Source of the DNA: Cerrena zonata
Lineage: Eukaryota > Basidiomycota > Agaricomycetes > Polyporales > Cerrenaceae
Direction: 5' to 3'
Length of the DNA: 64,000 nucleotides
NCBI GenBank assembly: GCA_038087015.1
Contig: JASBNA010000073.1
Location: 1 to 64,000, forward strand
The position numbers and the translations under genes are program-made. Each line of letters opens with the position of its first letter. Position 1 is the stretch's first letter. The notes beneath the pieces are model-generated. The model was not told the origin of the DNA. It ran no database searches and saw nothing but the letters and a program-made list of their open reading frames with translations. Shown here piece after piece: positions 55,520 through 64,000 of this stretch.

Positions 55520-55726
55520 TGCAAGGGGCCGGAAGCCCTTGCCTTATTTGGACATGGACTTATTGAACTGTATAGATTACATAATGTTCGGTGGCTTACC
55601 TTTATAAGGTAAGCCACCGAGAGTACGAACACTTTAGCTTTCTTACACAGTATCACTTTATCTATACACCGTGCTTAACGTAGTGTCTAGGTGTGAACCG
55701 TGTGAACCAGGAAGCGAACTCTTACA
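55520..55726 (+). repeat. Gypsy 3' LTR
   Basis: 207 bp, apparently identical to the 5' LTR, including the hairpin at 55,590-55,618. Confidence 0.9.
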
Positions 55727-55901
55727 CATTCTTATCGAACTATTTGTTGAGATCGAAGATTTCCTTATGTATAATAGCCACTTTCCGAAAAATAGCACGA
55801 GACGGTGAAGATTAGTACCATTAGCACTCAAATATCACACAAAAGCACGAATAGTTACTATTCTAGGGAAGGTTAGAAATCAGACTTTTTCCTGATGGCC
55901 C

Positions 55902-57944
55902 TCGTTTACTCCGATTCCTTATCCATACTCAACACTACCTTGGCTATTCCCCTATACTGGGGCCTCTTGCTAACATTCATTATTCTATATCGAGTTTCTC
56001 CATTCCATCCTCTTTCGAAATATCCTGGTCCCCTTTCCTGCAAGGTATCGAAGGTATGGTTGGCATATATAGCCGCTCGAGGAGATATGCATCGCTATGT
56101 GAAGACTTTGCATGAGCGGTATGGCGATGTGGTGCGCGTCGGTAAGCCTTTCAGAAAGTCTATATATGTCGACGCAATCGTGGAAATTCCTATATACAGG
56201 ACCTAATGAACTGTCCTTCCGACGTAAAGATATCATCGAACCAATTCTTTCCAACAAGGAACTTCACAAGGGTCCTTGTAAGTTGATTAGTTATCTATAT
56301 ACGCAAACAGAGTCTAATCTACCGTAGATTATGATCTGCGACAGGTTCCTGCGAGGAACCCGGTGGATGGTATCAAAGACTATCGGGAACATGCTGCAAG
56401 ACGTCGTCTTTGGAGTCGTGGCACTAGTGTTTCCATGACCAAGATCTATACTCAGAGTCTCATTGTTGGTATTCATGAACTACTCGACGAGCTTCTCAAA
56501 AGGCAAGACACAACAATTGATATATCCGAATGGCTGTCATTCACTGCGTGCGTTGATTGTTTTCGTCAATCCCAACTACTCTTAGACTGATGATTTCCTT
56601 TCAGGACCGACTTCATGGGACGGATGACGTCAGTCAGACATTTTTCGAAGGATTCTTGGTAACATTTCTCACCATCGGACAGGTTCAGTACATCTTTCGA
56701 TATGGTCAAAATGGGTTATGACTCCGTAGGCATCATCAAACCCGTTGAGGAAATTACCTAGTAAGACCATACTCAAACAATCAGATGCGAACTCTCCCCT
56801 GACTCGCTAGATTTTTATTTTCATAGCCAATCCAATATAATCGCACAGACCCCTTGGATCATTCCATACCTAATGTGGCTTCCTCAAGGAAAGAAAGCAC
56901 TTAACCAAGGCCATCGTCTGGGAGGTGATATGGTTCGAAAACGCAAAGCTCTAGGGACCGATACGCGCGATCTTTACTACTATCTTGTGAGTTTCTCATA
57001 CTACGCTAATAATAGAACTTGATTATTCAGCGAGACCATAGATGGACGAGGCCGGTTTCGAAAATGTAAAGCCAAGGGAGACAGATGTACTTTCGGATGG
57101 CATCACTGCAATCGCTGCCGGGTCCGACACGACCGCGACTGCCATCACCAATACTTTGTACTACTTACTCAAGCATCCAGATGTCAAGACACGATTACAG
57201 AGGGATATTCGAGAAGCCTTTTCCAGCAGTCGGGAAGTGTACGATTATGCCAAATCGGTTAAATTACCGTTTCTCGATGCTTGCATGTGAGCCTATTCGA
57301 TGATACATTGTAGCAGCAGTAGCTCACCACCTTAACCCATTCAGAAATGAGAGTTTGCGATTGCTCCCACCAGGACTAACAGGTTTCCAACGTCAGGTCG
57401 ATCCGTCTGGTCGCGGTAAGATGCTCGGAGAGCAGTGAGTTAATTCTGATTGACGTTATTTAGTTTCTTACTATTTTTTCTTAGTTTCGTCCCACCCGGC
57501 ACCAACGTCTATGCACACCTGTACTCCATTCAACGCGATCCTCGCTACTTTTCGCCTCTTCCAGAAATATTCTGGCCCGATAGATGGTTGGATCAAAATA
57601 CCTACACCCTTCCAACTGGTGAAAGCATATCCAAGGACGCTCTTATGCTCAGCCGCGATGCATATTATCCATTCTCGATTGGCCAACAAAGCTGCGCAGG
57701 GAGGAACATTGCCTTATTAGAGCTTAAGACCCTTCTCATTGCCATTTTACGTCACTTTGATATACAGGTCGCAGAGGGGTATCAATTGGATGGATACGAG
57801 GAAGCCCTAAAAGATGTGCATGTCACCCTGCGAGGGCCGTTGTGTGTTCGATTACATTCTGTAGCCACTTGGATGATCAAAACCTGCCAAGCAACTTCGT
57901 ACCAAGCTCGGAATCGGACGGACTTTCAATCCCGCGAGCAATAA
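55902..57944 (+). pseudogene. Main part of the P450 gene cut by the Plavaka transposon
   Basis: Continues exon 2 from 32,569. Motifs: the proline-rich hinge SPFHPLSKYPGP; ERYGDVVRVG; PNELSFRRKDIIEPILSN; EHAARRRLW; the I-helix oxygen-binding AGSDTTATA (57,117-57,143); the K-helix NESLRLLPP with E-x-x-R (57,346-57,372); PDRWLDQ; and the haem loop FSIGQQSCAGRN with the Cys ligand (57,671-57,706). The protein is about 90% identical to the inverted copy. The type is close to fungal P450s annotated as 'high nitrogen upregulated'; the substrate is unknown. Introns are short and canonical, and I see no lesion other than the 23-kb insertion. Confidence 0.85.
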
Positions 57945-58312
57945 TTCATGTTGGCGGTGGCAGCTAGGAATTGAGTAGAAACACTTTTGCAGTCTGTACA
58001 AGCTCGAAATAAATAACTGATGTGACGTGAGCAAAAGGTTCACCGATGATTTTTGGCACATACATTATTCCATTCAACAGGCTTTGTAGTGAGTGTGATC
58101 AAAACAGTATCCCGACCAAACATACAATGACTGATTTAGAGCGTAACAAAGTTAAGTAGTCTCTCAAGGTCTTCATATCTGCCAGAGGTCTAAGATAACG
58201 GTGTTCTATTTACGAGGAACAGGAAATTAGCATAGACGAACCATAAGTACAATTACAGACTGTCGAAAGCAAGCGAAGAAAAAACACAGGAAAACGTATC
58301 TCCATCTGAGAG
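57945..58312. other. Intergenic region between converging genes
   Basis: Lies between the 3' end of the broken P450 (+) and the 3' end of YRA1 (-). Both terminators must be here. I see no gene. Confidence 0.5.
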
Positions 58313-59564
58313 CTCAAGCCATCTCGACATCCCCGTTAGCAGCAGGAACAGGGGGTGCAGCAGTAACATTATTATCCTCCTTCATGAAATTGTCCAACTC
58401 CTTGTCGAGGTCTTCTGCCGTGACAGGTTTATTGGGGGCCCTTCTACCCTTGGGCGCATTTCGAGGAGGCCGATTGGTGTTCGGGTTAGGAGTGTTGCCT
58501 GTAGAGTGACGGGGTTGACGTCTGTTACGAACGGGACCGGGGCCTTGTCTGTAAAAGGGTTATCTTGGGGTTACTAATAATCACGAACGAAGCAAATGAA
58601 ATACGTACGGAGCCCTTCCATTCTTGTCGCCTCGATCTTGCTCGAGTCGATCGAGTAGCGCAGGTTTCTGTATCCTGTTGATGAGCGACGGCGCGCTTGC
58701 CATGCGTTTTGGTGCGGGGTTGTAAAATTCGATCGCCATCGGTTGGTCTACATGGTCGTATTCAAATATGATACACAATGTAAAATGAAAAATCGCATAG
58801 AACACACCTTTGCAAAGTCGCCCATCGTACTCTTGCTTGGCAATAGACGCTTCGGCGGCGGTTTCATACGTAATGATGGCCACGCCTGACGAGCGGCCGC
58901 TGCGGTCGTACTGCGTTTATGGTTGCAAGTTTGACGAATTTGAAGTGTTGAGGCATTGAAAGAAGTGTGTAGTATGCAATTGAGAAGATCGGGAATCGGT
59001 ATTCGGAACTTTTAGGTGAAGAACTTGGGGCATTCGGAGGTTCGTACCCTAATGAGTGGCTCACGAACAAGCGTGCCTTTTGCTCCAAACACGGCCTGTT
59101 GAGAAGGAGTCAGTATATTGAAAATGTCAAAATAGATAGCTCAGGAAATGTGGTGGGCAAGGGTTGCGAACATGAAGTAACATGCAAGGGGAATGTAACG
59201 TACAGCTAAATCCCTCGGTGTAATCTCATAATGAAGGTTCGAAACGACGAGTTTCGCGCTTGGTTCAGAGCTGATGTTTGCTTGCTCGTCGGCATCGCGA
59301 TTGAAGTCGGTCTTGTTGTTGTTAGTTCTTGTCCGGTTGCGAGCGGCACCAGGGGCGCGATCGTGAAGCCATTCACCGTCTGAAGCCCGTGGACGAGCAG
59401 CAGGTCGCTGGAGACAGTAATAAAGCCAAACATAGCAGGGACAACAATGGGGAAACGAGGAACAATTTTCGAACAAATAAGCAATGAGTTACGGCTTCCT
59501 AGGATGGTGACAAGAGCGAGCTGCTTACGCTGTATGGTTTCCTATCTCCTCTAGATGCAGCCAT
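58313..59564 (-). CDS. YRA1: YRA1/ALYREF-type mRNA export factor
   Basis: Starts MAASRGDRKPYS at 59,564. Exons then give Arg-rich RPAARPRASDGE and NRTRTNNNKTDF; the RRM start KLVVSNLHYEITPRDLA; VFGAKGTLVREPLIR; YDRSGRSSGVAIITYETAAE with RNP-like features; and QPMAIEFYNPAPKRM. The C-terminal RGG-like stretch and the TAEDLDKELDNFMKED box are typical of the FoP/ALY C-terminal motif, which contacts the UAP56/Sub2 helicase. The protein ends NGDVEMA at 58,313. In fungi, Yra1 couples splicing and transcription to nuclear mRNA export as part of TREX. The gene is conserved and single-copy, and it sits in the spacer of the inverted P450 duplication. Confidence 0.88.
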
Positions 59565-59914
59565 TGTGGTAGAGTAGAGACGAAACTCGATGAAATGTAC
59601 AAGACAAAAGAGCTGGTTGCAGGTAGTGGTGGTATGGGTTTGAGGAGCACAGCTCTATAACGCGTCCATCTGTCACTGGCGCTTAAAAACGCCAAATATG
59701 GTACATATAACATAATCCAGCACACGATTTACACGCAGCCATTAGTAAAAATCTGGAGTTGATCACGGCGGTCACAGATGAAGAGTAAAGAGGAAGGAAG
59801 TGGGAAACTACGAAAATATTGATTTCGCGAGCCGAGTCAATGGGGTACTAGCGTATAATTCATTAAAACAGTAATATTCTTGAAGTCTAGACGCCAAAAG
59901 AAAAGAGCATAGAA
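59565..59914. other. Intergenic region upstream of YRA1
   Basis: Should hold the YRA1 promoter. I see no coding exon and no other feature. Confidence 0.4.
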
Positions 59915-60135
59915 AAGCAAAGAAAAAATGAGACGTTCGCGAGCTCTCAGACCACCCACATAAGGTCCTATGTGATCAGTGCCCTTTGTCCGGTCAGAGC
60001 CCCTCTCGTGTCGGTCGAAGGCCTGGGCTGTGCTCCAAACCGACAGAGGAGTAGGGGAGAACCTCCGCAAGGATAACCACGGCGAGCCTGGTCTGGACCG
60101 TAACAGATCGTAAACCCGCTGCGCTAGCATCTCGT
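59915..60135 (-). mobile_element. Candidate tRNA-derived SINE
   Basis: On the minus strand TAGCGCAGCGG (60,126-60,116) matches the polymerase III A box exactly. GGTTCTCCCC (60,063-60,054), 52 bases further on, resembles a B box with changes. The unit then runs GC-rich for about 130 bp and ends in T-rich CTCATTTTTTCTTTG near 59,920. No target repeat was found, and there is no second copy in the window. Confidence 0.35.
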
Positions 60136-60771
60136 TATTTACCTTGTTGGTTCCTTGTATTTATAGCCGACTTTAACGTGCCTTTTGACCATTTGACATT
60201 GCAAGAATCATTGCAATTTGGCAATACGACATGTTGTAAGCCTAATATACACTCGTAAGCATATTTGAGAGTATAATACAAGCCGAATATAGCCAATCTA
60301 TCGTGCTGGTAGATTAAAATAGAGGTTTTAAACTACTTACTTATACTTATACAGCTGCGCGTAGGATGTCACTGATTGATTATTTCTCCGTCTCAAGGCT
60401 GCCACATGGTTAAAGTCTCGACCTATATTGAGATGTCACAAATTGGCATGAAACTCAGAGTATAATGAAGCTTTCAATACAGCAGACTACCAAATCATCA
60501 GACGGAATCTTACCTAATTTGGAAACAGACCCTCCTAATATAGTAATCAGCACTCCGCTTGACATTCGCACAGCTAGACTATGAAGCCATGTAGACACAG
60601 CATCGTGAAGTTAAAGATTTCGGGCAGCAAGCAAGCAAGTAACATGGAGAATTTTCCCAGGTCATTTCAAGTCATACAGAATAATAGTGAGTACTTACCC
60701 AATCTACTGTATCGCTAAGTCCAGATGTCCGAAGCATATCGAATGCCAACGAGGTGAGAAATACTTCAAGT
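60136..60771. other. Intergenic region, no gene seen
   Basis: Lies between the candidate SINE and the 3' end of the P450 at 60,772. It is AT-rich and I see no coding exon. Confidence 0.4.
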
Positions 60772-62936
60772 TTATGCGGCTACAGGATGCAACTGAACAT
60801 ACAATGAACCTCTCTGGGCAACATACGTATCTTTTATGGCTTCTTCATATCCATCCAATCCATCCCCCTCTGCGGCTCGTATATCAAAGTGATGTAGAAT
60901 GGCGATGAGAAGGGTACGAAGCTCCAATAAGGCAATGTTCCTCCCTGCGCAGCCTTGTTGACCAATCGAGAATGGATAATATGCATCACGGCTGAGTATA
61001 AGATCGTCCTTGGATATATTTTCACCCGTTGGAAGGGTGTAGGTATCTTGATCCAACCATCTATCAGGCCAGAATGTTTCTGGAAGAGGCGAAAAGTAGT
61101 GAGGGTCGCGTTGAATGGAGTATAGGTGCGCATAGACGTTGGTGCCAGGTGGGACGAAGCTGAGAGAGAATCGTGAGAAAGGATAAATAGTACCATTACG
61201 AATCAACTCACTGTTCTCCGAGCATTTTCCCGCGGCCAGACGGGTCTACCTGACGTTGGAAACCTGTTAGTCCTGGTGGGAGCAATCGTAAGCTCTCATT
61301 TCTGTGTGAGCTGTGGTGGTGAGCTTTTGTTGCTACAATATATCATCGGACAGGCTCACATGCAAGCATCGAAAAAAGGCAAGTCAACCGATTTGGTATA
61401 ATCGTACACCTCTCGACTGTTGGCAAAGGCATCTCGAATATCCCTTTGTAATCGTGTCTTGACATCTGGATGCTTGATTAGGTAGTACAAGGTATTGGTG
61501 ACGACGGTTGCGGTCGTGTCGGACCCGGCAACGATTGCAGTGATGCCATCCGAAAGTACATCTGTCTCCCTTGGCTTGACATCTTCTAGACCGGCCTCAT
61601 CCATCTGGGGTTTCACTAAATGTTCAAGTTCTATTAGAATAGATCGAAAGACTCACAAGATAATAGTAAAGATCACGAGTATCAGCTCCTAAAGATCTGC
61701 GTTTTCGAACCATATCGCCTCCCAGACGAGGGCCTTGGTTAAGTGCCTTCCTTCCTTGAGGAAGCCACATTAAGTATGGAATAATCCAAGGGATCTGTGC
61801 GATTATGTTGGATTGGCTATGAAAATAAAAATATAGCGAGTCAGTGAAGAGGCCACATCTCATTGTTTGAGCGCAGTCTTACTAGGTAATTTCCTCAACT
61901 GGTTTGATGATGCCTATGGAGTCGTGACCCAGTTTGACCATATCGAAAGATGTACTGAACCTGTCCGATGGTGAGAAATGTTACCAAAATCCCTCGAGAA
62001 ATGTTCGACTAACGTCATCCGTCCCATAAAGTCGGTCCTAGCAGGAAAGTATAAGAGTCCTGAGTAGTTGAGATGAGCTGATACAATGTAACGTACGCAG
62101 TGAATGACAGCCATTCAGATATATCAATTGTTGTGTCCTGCCTTTTGACAAGCTCGTCGAGTAGTTCATGGATACCAACGACGAGACTCTGGGTATAAAT
62201 CTTAGTCATAGAAACACTAGTTCCATGACTCCAAAGACGACGCCTTGCAGCATGTTCCCGATAGTCTTTGATGCCATCCACTGGATTCCTTCCGGCAATT
62301 TGTCGTAAATCATAATCTACGGCGGGTCAAATTCTGTCTTGGCATATATATATATAATGTAAGCAACTTACAAGGACCCTTGTGAAGTTCCTTGTTCGAA
62401 AGAATGGGTTCGATGATATCTTTACGTCGGAAGGACAGTTCATTGGGTCCTACAGAAAGAAATCATCCACCGCTGCGTCGACAAATATAGAGATTAAGGA
62501 AGGCTTACCGACGCGCACCACATCGCCATACCGTTCATGCAAAGTCTTCACATAGCGATGCATATCTCCTCGAGCGGCTATATATGCCAACCATACCTTC
62601 GATACCTTGCAGGAAATAGGACCGGGATATTTCGAAAGAGGATGGAATGGAGAAACTCGATGTAGAATAATGAATGTTAGCAAGAGGCCCCAGTATAGGG
62701 GAATGGCCAAGGTAGTGTTGAGTATGGATAAGGAATCGGAGTAGATGAGGGTACAGAGTGGAACCACCAGCAACAAGATAAACGACGCTGCCGGGCTGTT
62801 TGGTTCAAATTTCTTGTACACTTGCCAGCTCGCCTAAAAAAAAGGGGACAGTCAGTTGAACTTCTATCATGATACCGTTTGAGCCTCATACCAACGATGT
62901 TAGACAAATTGGCAAGACAGTAGAGTGACTATCCAT
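60772..62936 (-). CDS. Cytochrome P450, intact inverted copy
   Basis: I start at the ATG at 62,936 (MDSHSTVLPICLTSL), in frame with exon 1 and matching MDIHPTAMSILLTSL of the broken copy. The intron (GTATGA...TTTTTTAG) leads to ASWQVYKKFEPNSPAASFIL and the membrane anchor. Then come SPFHPLSKYPGP, ERYGDVVRVG, PNELSFRRKDIIEPILSN, AARRRLWSHGTSVSMTK, the I-helix AGSDTTATV, the E-x-x-R helix, and the haem loop FSIGQQGCAGRN. It ends LHPVAA at 60,772. It is a microsomal monooxygenase of the fungal 'high nitrogen upregulated' type; the substrate is unknown. It is divergent from the unknown gene at 63,040 across about 100 bp, so the two may be co-regulated. Confidence 0.85.
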
Positions 62937-63039
62937 AGCGGGCGTTGTGGCTCTAGTACGCGTGCATGCGTCGCTTTTAGAGTCTTAAGTACCAGTGGAC
63001 CCTGAAGGCCTAACGCCCTAGTAGCCAGCGACGGCACGA

Positions 63040-64000
63040 ATGTGTAATGTGCTATCTTGCTATTCCTACGGTGGGATGATGTTTCCCTCCTCCGTAACAT
63101 CGATGATAGATGAAAACTATAAGTATAACAAGATCGGAGTCCAAAACTTTCCCGGATTAATCCCAGAAGGAGATATCCCTGAAGAGGCGGCTGATGATAC
63201 TTCACTCGCCTTCCTATTGGTGCTTGAAGGATGACAAAAGATGAGGGAACACATCGAATATAAGAAGCGAGTGGTTTATCTCCTTTTGTCACCTGAGCAA
63301 AAACGGAGTATGAGTTTACATTCGAGTGTCGCCCACCACATTTCATACCGCCGAAGTGTCAGTAGTGGTCCCTGACCTCACTATGCAGCTCGGATATACA
63401 CGTCACCAGAAGAATGATTCCGAAGATAAGCACACGAGTAGATGGAGTCCATTTCCGCAAAAGTAGTCTCCATCTCAACTCGATGTGAGTTCAGATTGCA
63501 GCGGCATCCGGAGCTTGCGGGATTAGGGCCTTATGACAGGTGTCCCGGTTTTGCCGACTTACTAGTGGTGCGCCTGTACAAAGGGGTTTTTCCGCGAGAA
63601 CAGAGACTCAGTACCAGCAACGCAATCAAAGTTAACGGTAGCATGAATAGGATATTGAAAGTATAGAGACAATTTGTTGACGCGTTGTTGATGCGTTTCG
63701 GAGTTTCAATTCGTCCTTATAAGGAAGTAATCTCGCCCACCTTGTTTGTTGCTTTCCATCATCATAGACGACGCATACACCCACACATCAGTATGGAGAC
63801 CACTTTAAATAATCTAACAACTGGTAAAGATGAAGGTTCTACGAGAGTCAAGCGAGGCGTCTCCGAAATAATCACCGATATCTTTGAACCTTTTGACCAC
63901 CGCGGCAAAATCGTTACACCTTTTGACAGCGAGAACAAACGTGATGCAGACTTCCAAGAAAGTAGGCTTATATCCTAGTATTCTTCGGCCATCCTCATTG
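63040..64000 (+). CDS. Unknown gene, unbroken relative of the gene cut by KDZ (copy C)
   Basis: Runs off the right edge. Blocks in order: MCNVLSCYSYGGMMFPSS; IPEEAADDTSLAFLLVLEG (63.17-63.23 kb); MESISAKVVSI (63,442); TSNAIKVNGS (63.61 kb); VDALLMRFGVSIRPYKEV; FVAFHHHRRRIHPHISME; RGVSEIITDIFEPFDHRGK; and VTPFDSENKRDADFQE, then a GTAGGC donor at 63,961. The 5' blocks match 32,290-31,748 and the 3' blocks match 13,998-13,178, so the two halves on either side of the KDZ element are one gene. Intron limits between 63.24 and 63.68 kb are unclear and a stop lies in one reading at about 63,663, so I cannot be sure it is functional. I do not recognise the family. Confidence 0.55.

Larger units (their letters stand above)
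45049..55726 (+). mobile_element. Gypsy-type chromovirus with a third large open frame
   Basis: Full length 10,678 bp. LTRs (45,049-45,255 and 55,520-55,726) are only 207 bp, start TG, end CA and look identical by eye. The 5-bp target repeat is CATTC (45,044-45,048 and 55,727-55,731). A polypurine GAGGGGGAGGG precedes the 3' LTR. No obvious tRNA primer site follows the 5' LTR (it reads CTTTTTTACG), so self-priming is possible. The element holds gag-protease, pol with a chromodomain, and an extra 930-codon frame. It broke the last coding part of the Plavaka transposase, right after NPFVDEHS. Confidence 0.92.
35538..55750 (+). pseudogene. Plavaka transposase, split by three nested transposons
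   Basis: Visible pieces are 35,538-36,858, 37,573-38,487, 43,983-45,048 and 55,732-55,750. The N-terminus has a zinc finger (CPGCHDYFDQTGLSRHLALT) and an acidic linker. Conserved blocks follow: GEWWWDTQ, IVLENANGGATIIPVIISTD, LTIGNIPKDIRRKP, DGVTRRCHPIFAVFVGDYPE, CPTCPIPRDELG and TPDVLHQLYQGLVKHLVAWL. After the Copia element come LPKLHNVGHYRRLIVRFGAT and TERLHIDFAKEAYEATNHK, ending with FPMFGTVADRSW. Dropping each insertion together with one target repeat restores an open frame, and I see no point lesion in the conserved blocks. The start may be 35,538 or 35,604. The enzyme would move the element by cut-and-paste, but this copy cannot be made in one piece. Confidence 0.85.
32570..55898. mobile_element. 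Plavaka (CACTA-like) DNA transposon with three nested insertions
   Basis: The ends are inverted (CATCAGGAAAAAG at 32,571 and its complement ending at 55,897). They are flanked by CCC at 32,567-32,569 and 55,899-55,901, a 3-bp duplication as expected of CACTA-type elements. The element carries a DUF6532 gene (-) and the Plavaka transposase (+). Subtracting the foldback element, Copia and Gypsy leaves about 6.4 kb. It interrupts a P450 gene whose intact copy lacks it, which confirms the ends. The left subterminal zone (32.58-32.70 kb) repeats the word GATTAGCT three times. Left of the DUF6532 gene, 32,700-33,031 shows no other feature. Confidence 0.85.

Noticed and set aside
57030..57060. Nonsense codon (CCA TAG ATG) in the broken P450
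   Set aside because: Comparison with the intact copy shows that the AG before ATG is the intron acceptor in both, so TAG is intronic.
62880..62936. Loss of the start codon in the intact P450
   Set aside because: An in-frame upstream ATG at 62,936 is shared with the other copy (ATG at 32,388), so the start is conserved.

Overview
The window is nuclear DNA of a basidiomycete fungus, most likely an agaricomycete mushroom and probably Agaricales. The evidence is short (45-65 bp) GT-AG introns throughout, several families found mainly in Agaricomycetes (DUF6533 seven-pass proteins, WW-domain four-pass proteins, DUF6532 proteins, Plavaka transposases, KDZ transposases linked to TET/JBP dioxygenases) and a P450 of the type often annotated as 'high nitrogen upregulated'. 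No bacterial features are present.

Host genes, left part (1-13 kb): the end of a membrane protein (+); an AFI1-like DENN-type trafficking gene (-) with an apparent C-terminal frameshift; a DUF6533 membrane protein (-); a decayed copy of an unknown gene family (-); a WW-domain membrane protein (+) that is a paralogue of the first gene; and a seven-pass membrane protein (+).

KDZ island (14,006-31,740): a complete giant KDZ DNA transposon of 17.7 kb. It has terminal inverted repeats of about 117 bp, starts with CA, and is flanked by a 7-bp direct repeat CGGGTGA. It carries a small gene, the KDZ transposase, a TET/JBP-type 2-oxoglutarate/Fe(II) dioxygenase, an HMG-like gene, a large zinc-cluster nuclear-type protein and a Ser-Pro-repeat protein. 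Its left subterminal zone is a 54-bp minisatellite. It landed in a host gene of unknown function: the 5' half lies at 31.75-32.3 kb and the 3' half at 13.2-14.0 kb. An unbroken relative of that gene starts at 63.04 kb.

Plavaka nest (32,570-55,898): a CACTA-like Plavaka transposon with short inverted ends (CATCAGGAAAAAG) and a 3-bp repeat CCC is inserted in the second exon of a P450 gene. It carries a divergently transcribed DUF6532 gene and a transposase. The transposase gene is itself broken by three later insertions: a 714-bp long-TIR foldback element (duplication CTA), a Copia retrotransposon with apparently identical 501-bp LTRs (ACGGT) and a Gypsy chromovirus with apparently identical 207-bp LTRs (CATTC). 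Removing each insertion with one copy of its target repeat restores the transposase frame.

Right part (55.9-64 kb): the rest of the broken P450 (+), a YRA1/ALYREF mRNA-export factor (-), a candidate tRNA-type SINE, an intact P450 (-) and the unbroken unknown gene (+). With all insertions removed, the locus is an inverted duplication. Each arm is a divergently transcribed pair (unknown gene plus P450), and the arms face each other across YRA1. One arm has been destroyed twice by transposons and the other looks intact.
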